Below, piece after piece: positions 10,715-24,200 of a stretch of DNA of 62,741 bases. The stretch spans positions 57,716 to 120,456 of the forward strand of contig AZLU01000125.1 in NCBI GenBank assembly GCA_002224055.1, read 5' to 3'. Under the pieces are notes generated by a model. That model was not told the origin of the DNA, searched no databases, and saw only the letters and a program-made list of their open reading frames with translations. Numbering within the stretch: position 1 is the stretch's first letter; each line of letters opens with the position of its first letter. Made by a program: the position numbers and the translations under genes. Source of the stretch: Pezizomycotina sp. ARF18. Taxonomy: Eukaryota > Ascomycota.

Positions 10715-12859
10715 TAGCATTCGGCAGCCTTAACCCTTTTTATTACTTCCACGCTGCAGATACCCCCATACTTTGAAAAAAAAAAATCTCCGATTTCCTG
10801 CCGTTTGCACCCAACTCGCGACTAAAGAAAAAGGCTTATATCTTTTAATGTACAAAGAAATTTCCTTTGGCGATTTTTTCTCTTCAAGCTTAAGCTGCGT
10901 ATGATTATCTATGTTTGGTTGAGGATAAAGTTTCTGCAATCGCATTTGATTGTTTTTGAGCGCCTCCTTTTCTTTTTCTTTTTTCTTTTTTTTTTTGATA
11001 AGTTTTTCTATTACATATATATATAGTCGACGTCTGCTTAATCGTTTCCTTCGCAGATTTTTTTATTGACTTCATTGTCGCGATACTAACCGAACGAAAG
11101 ATAGGTCATAGTTGGACTGTAAAGTTCTAGCAAGGGAACTAAAGGATAAGGAACTAGAGACGCCTGGAACAACAGAAAGAAACTGCGATATATGATATAG
11201 GCTTCGATCGAAGTTTATATATACGAACGCTACTCTCATCGGCCCGGAGTCTCGAGCAAGGAGGAACTCTCCTTTCCTTTATAGCAGTATATCTGAGTCC
11301 CTTGCAAAGGGTTCTTTATTATTCTCTAAATAATTGCGGCGATATCTCCTATACGAGCATCCTCACGCCAGCCATAAGCCGCCTCGCATCCATCGTTATT
11401 TCAAGATCATCAGATTTTGATTATCTTATTCTCTCCAATTTCGGCTCTTTCTATTTTTTTTTTTAAAATTATCTGTTTCATAAGGTGATATCATCTTCCG
11501 ACGTCGCGTTTCTCGTCATCATCACGAGGGAGAAAAAGTCTCGGTGCTTTCATTTTAACCAAAAGGTAAGATTGTTTTATTTCATTTTATCTCCTTGTTT
11601 TTGATTTTAAACACTCATATACAATTCTCCAATGGCCATGGTTACACCTTCCCTTTCATTCCTATTATTTCCCTATACCGTTTACTATCCTTTCTTGCTC
11701 GAGCTATCTTCCTTGGTCTATTGCGTTATCGTCCAACAGAAGGGACTAGGAACGGCAGGGCACGGGGGTACAGAACGTGATAGCTGGGGGCAGGGGGAGG
11801 GGATTTTATATCTAAACTTTCTGTCCTTCACCGTCATACACAATCCATTATTACTTATCCTTCATCGTTCTACACGGGTTCTTGTTTAATTATAATCCCT
11901 ATCATTCATTTATTACTTTTTCCATTCCCAGCCTTTTCCCTTTCTCTTCCCCCTTGTTCTTTTTTGTTGTTTTAGATTTGGTGTGAGTGGGTCCCTTTTA
12001 TATATATATAAATTTTTTTTCTCACCACCTCTTCTTTCGGTTTGACCGGCATTTTCTTTCTTGTATTTCCACCCTAAACGACCACCCTTTTCCCTTTGGT
12101 CTTTCCCCATTCCTCCCGCAAACGAAGAACAGAGCCAATACCAATTGGTACCGCCAGCCAAAATAGCCCTAATCCAGTTTATCCATCTTTCCAACTCCAC
12201 AGCCCTTCCCCCCTTTTTTTTTTTTTTTTATATCGTGCGTCCCATTGACTTGGGTTACTGCTTGTCTGGTTTCTGTTCTTTGGCTGCCTCTTTTTACTAT
12301 TCTTTATACCTTTGGGTGCCTCTCTTAATACTGCTTCAGTCGTTTTCCAATGAGGGTCTCTTCTTCATTTGTACCTCTTTGGCTACTTTCATGAGGATCG
12401 GAGTCAAGTCTCCTTTGGGCGGTACTTCTCCGCTCCAACAGCAGGTTTAAGGAGAAAGGTTTGGAAGCCTCAAGGACCTCTGCTTGCCGCTTTCTCTTCA
12501 TTTGTTCTGTTTCATTTTTAGTATCTCTACGCTTTTATTTCGCCTTATTGTTTTTTTTTTTTTTTCCATTTACCACCCCTTTACAAAGTTAAAACTTATA
12601 CTTGCATATTTTGTGATTCCTTTTCATCATATCTACTTCGTGCATGTACTTTTTTTTCTTCCCTTTTCCTTATCTTTCTTTTCTTTTTCCTTTATTAAAC
12701 CTGATACTATTTCGTCGTACTAATCAACACGCTAAATAAGATAGACAGAAACAGGCAGGGCTTTCCTGCGTCCGGCAGCCTGCGAAATTCTTTGCCCACC
12801 CCCTCTTTTTCCTGGTACCTTTTTGTCCCCTTGACTTCCCTAAAAGAGGAAAAAGGGAG

Positions 12860-15186
12860 ATGGCGTCTACAACCGCAGCAAGTACCGCTCCTCGTCACTC
12901 GCAATATTCTGGCGGTGGCAAAGGAGAACAGTACAACCACCATGGTCATAACCACTCCCACCACCATTCGAAGCGTACCTCGCAAAGAACAAATCGACCC
13001 ACCAATCCCCGTCGACGAACTGCACCCACCTCTTTGTCCACTTCCCAGTTCTCGGCTGATCCAGAAATCATGGCATCCCTCGTTGAATCTCTTTCAAAAA
13101 TTCCATCTCCTCAGCATCCATTCTTCGACGGTCCCGCCGCAGATTTCGTGACGAACGTACCTGTCCCCATTTCTCCCCGTTCTCCAATTTCACCAGCTCG
13201 CGACTACCACTTCCTTCACCCCGAAGACGCCGCTCTTCCCCCCGTTGTGAGGACCAGTAAACCGTCGAGTCACTCTATCGACAAGAAGAACAATCGACTG
13301 AGTTATACGACCGAGATTCCGCACTATATCCGTACATACGTCCGCTCGGAGAGCGAGGACAACGTCGTCTTAACCCTTCTCTCAACTCCTCCCGAAAAAG
13401 CCACAACTCGTCCGGCACCGATCTGTTGAAACCCAGATCATATTCTGCGAACCCGACCGTTCACTTTGACGAAATGTAGAGGAATCATTCAACGGTGAGC
13501 GGTCAGTGAGTGCTGAGCCTGTATCACCCGTGGAAAGATTCATCCCGAAGCGAGCCTCTAGCCATGGCAAAGGGGCTCAGATACCGGGGAGCAGCCGTGA
13601 CAAAGGGAAAAGACATACAGTCCACCCTACGGCTATAGTGACGAACGCTTCCCCGCTTCAGCTGGCCTCACCCCTCCACTCTCCTATAACCGCCAGCTCG
13701 TTATCACCGACGTCGGCCTCCGCTTCTACCGCCAAGACTGCAACTGCCCTCAAGAGGCAGAGTTCGGTACCGCACAGCAGTCCTCCTGTTACAAACCACC
13801 GACGATCCGCCAGTGGAAAATCCGACGAAGGTCTTCTCCGCCGACTTTGAATCCTGTCATGTCTCCTCCGCTATCGGACACCGACGATCGGGCGTCGAAC
13901 GCCGACTCTATCGATGACGCCGTAGAAGCGTATCTATGTTCTCCAAGATTGTCGCAGAAGTTGAGGTTACCGGAGTCTGGGAGGGTGGTATCGTTTAGTG
14001 AAGTCGGTGATCCTAATGGATACGCGGTATTGTTTGTGTTGGTATGGGTTTGACTAGATATGTCACTGCATTCTACGATGATCTTGCTCTTAGCCTCGGG
14101 CTGAGGTGATTACGCCGGATCGTCCAGGTGTTGGAGAGAGTGAAGCGATCCCAGAAAGTGAAAGGACGGTTTTAAGCTGGCCTGGTAAGTTTCCACAATT
14201 AGCTTTCTGATATATATTTTCGGAACACTTGTTAATTTATATGATAGATGATGTTCTGTTCATCTGCCAATCTCTCAAGATCACGAAGTTTTCTATTATA
14301 GCACATTCTGCTGGAGCCATCTATGCCTTAGCTACGGCTCTGCGAATGCCTGCTCACATCAGAGAAAGATTCATCTTTTAGCGCCTTGGATCCCTCCCTC
14401 GCAAATGGTCGCCATTGGGAATCAACAAGGCAATCCTTCACCTGCCGTCGTCCCCACCTCGCAACGCATTCTTCGGGCTCTCCCTACTCCGATCCTCAAG
14501 GCCGCCAACTCTTCGTTTATGTCAGCAACCAGCTCCTCTTTAACCTCTTCTCTGCCCAAGTCTCCTGCTACCCCGTAAGAAGCGCACCAGCTCTGATCGG
14601 TCCCGACACTCCAGTTCCGTCTGATCGGATACACCAACGCTCTCCCGGGGAACCGCGCTTCCGTCGCGTCGAGCTCGTCATCAGCAGGTGATGACAGCTC
14701 TGAGCAGACTTATGATCAGAAATCCCTATGCGGACGTCGATCGACGAGTTTTCCTCGCCCGATCCATCCTCGCCGCCGCACTTTCTTCCGCCGCCGAAAA
14801 GGAACGACAGCAGACGTACGACGAAAGGCTGACGCACGCATCTGGGCCCTGGCGACCCGCAACGCCAAACCCCGCCGTTGATCTATTGTGTGTCTTGAAC
14901 GTTCGCGGCCTATTGGCTTCCGGTATGTGGATATTCAGCGCGCTGTCGTCATCCACCACGGAACCAGGGACAACCGTGTCCCCGTCGACAATATCAAGTG
15001 GCTGGGCACGACAATGAGGAGGTGTGAAGTTAGGATCCTCGACGGCGAAGGTCACGGGTTGATGGCTAGCGCATCCGTTATGGTAATGTTCTGACCGAGA
15101 TCGCGGCGAATGGAAGGATGGAAGAGGGCTATCGACGCAAGGTACTGCCGAGCAACATACGAGTGGAAGGGTTTCGTCGTAATTAG
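12860..15186 (+). CDS. Alpha/beta-hydrolase fold protein with long disordered N-terminus
   Basis: The N-terminal part, about 330 residues, is low complexity: a His-rich patch (HGHNHSHHHSKR) followed by Ser/Pro-rich sequence. The hydrolase domain starts near 13970 (VSFSEVGDPNGYAV) and continues with GMGLTRYVTAFYDDLALSL and TPDRPGVGESE. The nucleophile elbow is AHSAGAIYALA near 14305, with Ser as the expected nucleophile. DNRVPVDNIKWLG near 14970 supplies the candidate acid, and GEGHGL near 15045 the candidate catalytic His, so the triad looks complete. One intron is clear at 14185-14247. The insert between the elbow and the acid is long and Ser-rich, perhaps a lid. Frames break near 13428, 13850, 14100 and 14640. 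The start was chosen at the first ATG of the His-rich exon. Substrate unknown; predicted length about 750 residues. Confidence 0.8.
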
Positions 15187-16878
15187 AAAAAAAAAAACCA
15201 TTCAATCTGATACGTTTGGCTCATGGGTTTTAAGATAAAGCAGGGAGGATATTTCATTTATTTATCCATTATAATATTTTAATAATTAGCAAAAATACTT
15301 TTGATTCCCTTTTTTTGGAAAAAAATTTCCGTTTCTTGTTGTATCATCGCATCAGACGACAACATCTTTCTTTTCTATTTACGATCATTCTAATTTTGTT
15401 TCACGATCCTGCAAAAACACATTTAGCATCTTCGGTATATCACTCGTAATTCATGGTTGTGCTTTTCTTCATCTTCACTTATTATTGGCAAGATACTCCT
15501 TTCCGCCTCTTTGGATATTGACGTTTTGCCTATCGTTCTTTTTTCCAGTCTTTGCATATTCAAGTTAGGGTTTATTGTCTTTATACCTCTCAAGCTAGTC
15601 GCAGTTTCTGTTTTAGTTTTTTCTCATGATAGCTATAGCTTCTCAAATCTCGAGCGCACCCAGGTTCATATACTTAACTTTTTTTTCCCCTTCCTTTTGA
15701 TCTCCTTTGCATGTATATGTATATATGCCATTTCTCTTGATAGTGTTTTCTCTGTGACACGAGTTGATTTTGTAACTCCACTTCTATTTATTTTCCTTTT
15801 TTCCTTTGTGAAGGTAGTTCCCTTTTTTTGATCTCTCGAGATAATTATATTATATATTAATAATATGAAAAATATTTACCATGTACAACTTTTCCTCGAT
15901 TTGTCAATACGACACCATTTCTAGTAAGTGAAGCGATAAGTGCACCAAGGGCATGTGAGTTGCACCTTTTCTAGGTCAGGGTTTCAAGTTACCCGACCGA
16001 GAATAATAAATCTGAACGAGATCGAAAATAACGTTTTAGAAAATGCATGAATTTGCTTATCTATTTTAGATATTAAAAATAAAAAACTGATAGGAAAGAT
16101 ATCTATATATCCGGATTCATCCATACTTGCCTATATAAATTTAAATAAGTTCAGTGCTTGATTAGGTCCTTTCTCCTGCTTTAAATCTTTTCGCTTGAGG
16201 CGCAAGAAAGTAAATAGTAAAACGTGCCATCTACTAGGCTCTCTATATCTGTCGCATCCTACAAAGCCTTTATCTGATTGCAATAATGTTCAGCGCAAGA
16301 TACGAAGTTTCATATTCAGCAGTTGAGACTGGAGAGTTTCAAATATACCAGTAGTAATAAGAAGTTTTGAATATTATCATCTTCGCTTGACGGCCTATTA
16401 ATACTTTTTCTTGATGCTTAATATTTTGTTATAAAAAGAAAAAGGAAATTTGCCTACTTCATATCCCAGATGCAAGTAGCGATGAAAAAAAAAAAATCTT
16501 GAAATAAACAACCCAATGAGTTAAAAAAAGTGATATCCAAAACATCGTGTGAAAACATCTGACAGTGGTTTGCTTTTGGCATGATACGGTGCGTAGCAAG
16601 AACAGATATAAATGGAAAAACAAGAGTAAAGATGCCGCTGTATAACTGTCGTGGAAAAGAACCAAGGCATAAACAAAAGGCTAAATATATCGTAAGAGAA
16701 CGGACCCAGCTGTTGAGAGGCGATTACATGTTGGCCGGCAAATAATGTAGAAAATGGTAAGACCAGAAAAAAAATCTTATATACATAGAAAATCAACCGC
16801 CTGCTCAACAAGCAATTCCGAAAGCAAAAAAAAAAAAAAAGTTGTAAATAAAAGGAAACTACTAAAACGTCTACACAT
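15187..16878. other. Spacer between convergent genes
   Basis: AT-rich shared 3' region of the hydrolase gene and regulator 1. Open frames of up to 124 codons here are Phe/Leu/Ser-rich translations of T-rich DNA. Nothing further seen. Confidence 0.5.
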
Positions 16879-19800
16879 TCACTGGTAGTACTGCGCGCTT
16901 TGCATGGACTCTGGGCTGGCGTAATCGCTCTCCAGGTTGGCCATCAGCGCATTCTGCTCCGCCAGCCCGATCATGTCCATGCCTTGCATGTCGTACTGCG
17001 TTTCCGCGAACGTGGCGGGTCCGCCGGCGACAGGGGGGCCGAGGTCGCTGGCAGCCTGGCTGCCCTGCCAGCCCTGGTAGATATCCGGAATATCCGGAGG
17101 ATAGAGCAGTGGCGCGCCGGACCCCGCATTCAAAGCGTCGCCAAGGTTGCTAAAATCGGATATTCCGAGGGAACCCAAAGGCCCGCGTGAGAAGAGGCGG
17201 TCGTGGACTGCATGAGGTGTTCAGAAGGGGAGGGGAGGAGCGGATGTGACGAGAGGCATGAGAGGGGGTCCCAGGGAGGTAGGGTCGGTGCTTGTGGGGT
17301 CGATTTCGGGAATACGCGAGCCGCCGCCTCCTCCGTTGAGGAAGCTTGAGGAGTTGAGGTCTTGGTTTCGGGAGGGTTCATGGAGTAATTGTGCATGAGA
17401 TACTGCGGAGACAGCTGGGGTTTTGCGTCGACGCAATGTTCTCCTGGATGGAAGAAAGGTGAGGGGGGGGGAGGAGCCCAGGCTTGAACTACGTGGGCTG
17501 GGAAAGGAATGGGATATAGAACCCGAGGGTTGCAGCATCGAGCTCTCTGAGCCGGATGGATTACGCATGGCGGAGTACATCTCCGGAGAGTATATGGGAG
17601 TAAATGTCATGTTCATAGCGTTATTCTGCTGCGGCGATATTTGAGGAGAGGTACTGGCGTTATGCATCTGTGATGGGTGGACCATATTTTGCACGGATAG
17701 CGGTGCCGGGATCGAAACGTTTGATGGTTGGCGGTTTGGAGGTGGAACTGTGGGGTTAATTTGGGGCGGGCTCATTGTCGGCTCCCTCTTCAGCGCATTA
17801 CCATTGTTATACGCTGAATTAACTTGATCGGGCAGAGGTAGGTCGTTCTGGTTTGTGCTACCGGCTTGGGAAGCAGGCGACGTGGCTCCTTCAGGTTTGT
17901 CGTAGCTTTTGCAGTGCTACCCTCGATATGTACTGTAAAGAGGTCTCTTGCGGATCTGAGCCAGGCCACCTTTCGATCATGTATTCCATGCAGTCCATTC
18001 CGCATTGTATATGCTTTTCAATCTCTTCCGGGGGTGCAGCTCCCTAATCCGTTGGCTGGATAAGCACCACATCATATGATGCAAGTCATGTACACTGATG
18101 GACATGAACCCAAGTCGCGTCGCTGGCACCACGATCGAACATTTTTCTTTTGCAAGTGGATGTTCTCAATTGGCACAATTATAGCAAACGATCGTCGCTT
18201 CGATGGACGGCTTCGGTATCTGCGGGCTTGGCCTGTACAGGAAGATGAGCATGTTATTGTACCGGTGCTGGAACCACTCCTGGCTCAGGTCGCTGGTTCC
18301 GCCGTGACTGGGCGCCGCTTGGCGCCAGTTATCCAGTTTGCGTACATTTCTGTAAACCATGGATCCTGGTAGTTTTTGGGTGTTGGTCTGGGTGGTACAG
18401 CGTCCTCCGATCTCGTACTGGATCTTTCTCATGCGGAAAAAATGCATGGAAATCAGCTTCTTGTGGGATGTCGGGCCAGGAGATATGCCGTTCTTTGTGA
18501 TGTAGATATCATCGACGGGCTGGTAAAACTGAACGTCGGTGTACGCATCGCCGTTGCAGAAAGCAGAAGGGCGACCGAGAATGTGAGATAACCCAGATTC
18601 CATGGATGAAACGACCCAAAATAACCTTCTCCTCATATCCACTTCTAACGGATCCAATGGTACATTGCCTTTGCCTTTCGTTACCAGCTTCTCCTGATTG
18701 AGGCCGAGCTCTATTGTCAGACGAGTGGCGAGCCCGATAATATGATAACTACCCGTCCTCGTCGGCGTTAATAGAGAATATTGCCCCATAAGGCAGAGGC
18801 ACTGAAGGGTATACAAGTCCATCCTCATGATAACTGCTTCAAAGTGCTGCATAGCGGCCAAATAATAGCTGTCAGCAAGTCCCGAGTATTGGATTCCCAG
18901 TTTCTGCATTGCAATTGCAAGGACCAGATTGACCGCGAAGTTCTTATAAGCGTCCTTCGAACCGCCATATACGTCGTCAACGATGCTCATAAAGATGGTT
19001 CGTGAAGCGTCGGTAGCATATATTGAGCTAGTAGTAGTAGAGAAACGGTAGAATTTAGTCGGAAGACTCTATATTATCATGGTACAGAGGGAAGAAACTT
19101 ACCTTTTTGGAAGATGAAACTCATTTATCAGTTTATCTGTTGTGGCTCGACCAGGAAGGCTCGACGGGATGAGCACTCCTAGCAGGGCCGCTGACTCTTC
19201 TAGTGCTGATTTGCTTCCTCGCGGGTTGGTGCTCAGCAAGCGTTACAATGTCTTTAAGCGAGTGGCTTTCGGTATTTTTGTTTTAGCGTGTTCAACGACC
19301 AGGCGCGTCAACTGCAGGCCTGCCGAAGCGCCCATGTAGTGCTTTTCCTGATCTTCGTCCGAAAGTGAAACGAGGTTCATGCTACGCACGAGGTCCTCAT
19401 CATCCGGAACATCCGCTTCACTTTGTTGTGCTACCCGTTTGCGGACCTCTTCCTCAAGTTGTCGTACGCGGTTTGCAACGTTATGACATATTTACGGGAT
19501 AGTGTCCTTCCCTTGTTTGCGTCGTAAAATTCGCACGGTGCTCCAGCGCGCTCGCACGGTGAGCACTTAGGTAGACCAGGATCGCATCTTGTTTTGCGCT
19601 GGATGAAGTAGAACAAATTTAGCCGATAATTCAGATGTTTCAAAGGCAGCTTAGCTTTTTCCTTTCTTTTTTTTTAATATAGATAAAAATACTAACTTAT
19701 ACACTTTAAACTCAACATGTGAAAATATAAATAACTTACGTTCCGACATCTGTTGCAGGCGCGTTAAAGTCTGGTACAGCTTGGGTCCGTTTTGGCTGTG

Positions 19801-19955
19801 ACTTGATCCATCGCCTCCAGAGCCTTCTTCACTGCTAAGGCCGCCACTGCCAGTTGTCCCTGCTCGCTTCGATCTTGGGCCCGAATTTGTACCCGAACTC
19901 GCGCTCGAACCCGCACGGCGGAGGTTTGACTTTTGTTGTTGGGTTGAGAATCCAT
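16879..19955 (-). CDS. Zn2Cys6 transcription factor 1
   Basis: Fungal binuclear zinc-cluster regulator. After a Ser/Gly-rich start (MDSQPNNKSQTSAVR) the zinc cluster reads RACNRCRN, intron (19599-19739), RKTRCDPGLPKCSPCERAG then APC, giving the six cysteines with normal spacing. Immediately after come FYDANKGRTLSRKYV and a short heptad-like stretch. About 19150-19350 encodes HYMGASAGLQLTRLVVEHA, the start of the fungal_trans middle homology region. That region continues at 18166-18990 with LATRLTIELGLNQEK and MRRRLFWVVSSMESGL and GRPSAF. An intron lies near 19010-19100. The C-terminal part (16879-17775) is Pro/Ser/Gln-rich with YSPEMYSAMRN and ends SAQYYQ, a likely activation domain. Target genes cannot be inferred. 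It diverges from regulator 2 across 6.4 kb. Confidence 0.9.
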
Positions 19956-21227
19956 GCCAGCGCCTGGTCAAACCGACAAATTATTTGAGAAAAGAAAAAG
20001 AAATCGGATTATGATACTTTCGAGAGTATATTCCCACAATATCTAATTCAAGACGAGCTGTATGGGCACTGGAATATTCGTGGTGTCTTGTTTGAGAACG
20101 AAAAGAAAAAAAAAAATCTTTTCTTTTTCTTTCCCTGTTTAATAAAGAAAAAAAAAAAATAGATACAGGGCTTCTTCGTGTGGTCCACGCTCTATCGTAT
20201 CAAAGTCACGGAGCTCTCGTCTGTCTCTGCTAGGGTATATTAGCCAAGTATCCTCATAAGTAAAAGTTGTGAGAAGGATGAGGGTGAAGAGGAGAGCATG
20301 GGCGTATATGAGATCGTAGAGAGATGGAGTTGTATGTAAAGGGGGTGAAGACCGAGGTCAATGTTGCAATGGAGGGGTTCGATCTAGAACCTCCCGCAAG
20401 TGGGGGCAAAGCGACAAGGAAGAGTGACTGTGGGTAGTATTGGTAGTATCTGGGGCGATCACCGACGAATGACTGCTGGAAAGTAAGTACTTTTTCGTTA
20501 AAAAAGAGTCGAAATGTATATATGAGTAATGGAGGAAGGAACCGCCCGGTATCGAAATGAGCGTTTGTTTGTGCCTGTAGGGTCCTGCTACGTCTGGCAC
20601 ATGCGAAAGAAGAAAAAGGGCCGATGAGGCTTTTAATTTCCCCTTGCTCGGAAATGTATTGTGTAGGGAAGTAGAGAAAAGACGAGACCCTTCGTGCGAT
20701 TGCTGTTCTTCACCAGAGATAAACGTCAAGCAGAATGCGAAGAATATAATAGGTACTGGATATTATAACTGTTTGGTTAGAGGAGGAGGAGAAGAATCAC
20801 GGGCGGCGGCGGCGTAGAAATTATGGGGTTCTATATAATTTTTGGAAGCGGATGGGAAGCAGGTGAGATACGAAGCATTTAAAAGGGAAGAGCGGGAGAA
20901 AAGGAGAGAGGAGAACAGGGAAACTAAAAATAAAAGAAAAGAAAAAACGGACGAAAGATCAACGGATTGCTCCGAATAGCCTTTTTCCCCACGAGCTATA
21001 GCTACTTACTATTCTCTATACGGAGTGGTCAACGGTGAGTAACGTAGTCTATAAATTCCGAAGCCTTTAGGCAGTCTCCATACAGGGCTCTGCGAAGGGA
21101 AAAAAAAGATGATTTCAAATGCAAGACGGGGAATATTAATCATAAGTAACTATACAGTATATAATTCTTTTCTCTTCGAGAAAAAAGTATCGGGGATAGC
21201 GATAATAATAATGGATTAACCTGGCGA

Positions 21228-21270
<43 letters not shown>

Positions 21271-24200
21271 ACCACCAACGATAGCTCCCTTCCTTTCCTT
21301 TTCTCTTCCTTCTTTTTTTTTTTTTTTTTTTTGCGTTCCCTTTTTTTTTTCACTTCTCTTTCTGAATATTACCAGGGATAAAAGGATACTGTAAGTAGTA
21401 ACGGCTTTTGGTTATATCGAAAGAAAAAAAGAGGAGAATAATTAACACCAAATTCTAGCTGTATCTCCTTTCTTTTCTTTCTTTTTTTCTACTAAAATGG
21501 TTGAATTTAAACAACCGTTTTCTTTTCTTTTCCTCCTTGCTCGATCTTTGATCTGATTTGCTGTCCTTTTTCCTCTTTTCTTTTTTCCCCGTTCTCAATG
21601 TGTTTTACTCTTCTCCTTTTTTCGTTGCGTATTTCATCATGCAAGAAGCGCCTTGCGATGTCTTTGATTCTCCGAGCCTTTTGAAAGTTGACATATACAG
21701 CACAGTGGTGATTCTGTTACACTTCGAGTCTTTTCTTCATTAGTTAAAGGAATATTCATATATCTTTACTTTTCCCTTCCGCTCTCTAGTGATATATATT
21801 CGATAACGAGATATGGGTAGGATGACGCTCTCGTTAATTTTGCTCATTGGTTTTCAAACCCAGTAGATATTCAATTTAGAAAACTTACCTTATTCTCGGA
21901 GAAGGGTTCCTGACAGAATAATGATCCCTGTACAGTGAACATTAAGATCTGATCGCTTTTCTGTCCGTTGAGAAGAAAAGCAAGATCTTAACGAGAGACA
22001 CCGCGAAGGTGCGAATATGAACAGTACAAAAGTTTCTAACTTTTCCAATCCCTTTTATTGTGTTTGACTAGTTCGAGGGCCGATACGTAAAACGAATAAG
22101 GCTGTCATTTTCAGTCATAATGGCAGGAAAGAGTCATCAAATCGTCAATAATAAAACATCTGGCCGTAACCGTGGTTTCCCTCTCTCTCTCTCTTTTTTT
22201 TTTTTTAAAAAAAAAAGAAAAAAAAAAAAAAAAAAAGAAAGAAACCAAGTATCTGGTCTTAATAGTTGAGATGCCACGCGTGTAATACGCATGCACGAGG
22301 GTTTAGCGAAACGCACATCCCGCTTGCTTTCAGCTGGAAATTGTCAATGATCAATGGATCTGTGCATGGGTAAGGCTGGTTGAGGGTCGAAGGCTCCTTC
22401 GAAGGACAGGAACTTGAAGGAAATAGGAAGAAAAAGGACACCTTGAAAAAAAAAAACGTGACCGCCTTTCTTTTCTCTTTTTAAGGCTGAGCTATCGCAG
22501 TGGGGCCGTAAATGCTGGCCGATCACCATATAGATCTCAAAGTCGAACTAGAAGTTGCCATGCATGAGAAGCCCTTTGCAGTCGAGGTTTCGACCAGTAA
22601 GAAAATTTTCCAGCCAAATTTCAATATCCACACCACCCCGTTACGGTATAGCCTTCGGCGAGGCCGTCAGATCATCGTTTTCTTCCAGAAGTCTCCCCTG
22701 CCGCATTAGGGCTAATAAAAAATTAAAAGACAAGGGGGGTAACGGAGGAAGAGAAAGAAAGAAAAAGAAAGCAATTGACTTCCACCATGTAATCACGTAA
22801 GACGAGATTGTAGAAATAGTTGAAGGCTGCAGGACGGTTACATGAGTCTCCCGCAGAGATCTGCTTCTTTCTAAATCCCGGCTAAAAAAACAAAAGTGAT
22901 CGAGAGCCTGCACGTCTTCAGCTGAGAATCGGACTTGGCATGAATGCGGCCGATGACACCGAGATGCACCGCCATCCAGGCGAGGTACGAGGCTCAAAAG
23001 AACCGCCGCTTTTACCACACGGTGTCGCTAAATAACAAATGAATAATAAAGTAAAAGAACGTACTTAGTAAAATAAAATGGAATGAAATGAAAGCAAAAA
23101 TGGTTCTTTGTGTTTCCTTTACCGTTGCCAAGCAGGAACAGCTCTTGACTCGTCCGCTTTCGACGTCGCGGAACTCATGCTGAAATGAGTGAAGAGATGC
23201 CCGATCGGCCCACATTGACAAAGTGCGGCTGCAGGTGAACCCCAGGCTAGCGTTCTGACCCCCACACTCTCAGGCACCAATCCAAACCCCAGAACGAGCG
23301 ATTGAAGCTCCATGGGTCCCCGAGCCAGGACGATATAATAAATATATATCAGTGTTGAAGAATGAAATGGTACCAATTCAGTAAGAGATCTGCCAGCGTT
23401 CGTTTGTCGAAAGATCATTCATTTTACGTAAACGAGGTGCATGGACCCATTTCTTTCGTATATATTTTTTGCTCGTCACACGATATGATTTTGGTGCTGG
23501 ACATTTACAGGTAAGGAACTGCACATACTCGTACTTTGAAACGTCCGAGAAGTCAAGTCTACAGGAAGTGGTGCCCTCCAGGATTTATACATTGCAAGCT
23601 AGACACGATGAGTGGCCGTAAAGCTTCGAAGCTTTGGAGCTTCGGAAATGCTGTTGCTTGCTGTGTTGTGCTCCACTGTCGCAGCTCCCTCAGATTGGGA
23701 AATAAGTGGAACCACATAATCTTTCCGACATCAATTTTAGGAAGTTGTGTTCCGATGGTTTGGGGTTCGGAAGAGATCTCTTCCTTGATAACCGTGACGA
23801 TAGCCCCTGCTCGGAAATCTGATGAGGAAGGGTAAAGAACGACATCCAAAATCGACAAATAAATGAATGAATAAATGAATAACTGAATAAAGAGATAGAA
23901 AAAAAAAAAGAAAAATAAAAAAAAAAAAATAAGCAGGAAATTGTCCAGGATAAGCTCAGCTTTTTACCATTCTTCCAATAACTTTGCTGTACAGGCTCCT
24001 AGGATTAGACAATCAAAACGACTCAGTATTTCTTTACGATATCCCTCGCCTGGTGCGGAATGTTATGTTAGAGATATAATCGACGAAATTGTCATGACGG
24101 AAAGAAAAAAGAAACTCACATTGTCCTGTCCTTTACTTCTTCCTTGTTTTCCTTCCTTCCTGATTTGATACGGAGCACTGTTGAGATGACGATAGTAATA

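Larger units (their letters stand above)
8910..12859. other. Spacer and pyrimidine-rich region upstream of the hydrolase gene
   Basis: No recognised gene. It contains GC-richer patches near 9700-9840 and 10080-10270, a TATA-like box, two CCAAT boxes and hairpins (listed separately), and from about 11450 to 12850 long C/T-rich tracts typical of fungal promoters and leaders. A short run near 10204-10280 reads EDFDTVPTAFGGIHW but is too short to call. Several open frames of 60-130 codons here have low-complexity Phe/Leu/Ser/Pro translations and were not accepted. Confidence 0.4.

Noticed and set aside
12061-12450. 129-codon plus-strand open frame
   Set aside because: Low-complexity translation of a pyrimidine-rich tract directly before the hydrolase gene; no motif, and a poly(T) run inside.
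20358-20729. 123-codon minus-strand open frame
   Set aside because: Ser/His/Leu-rich, no family resemblance, lies in the presumed promoter region of regulator 1.
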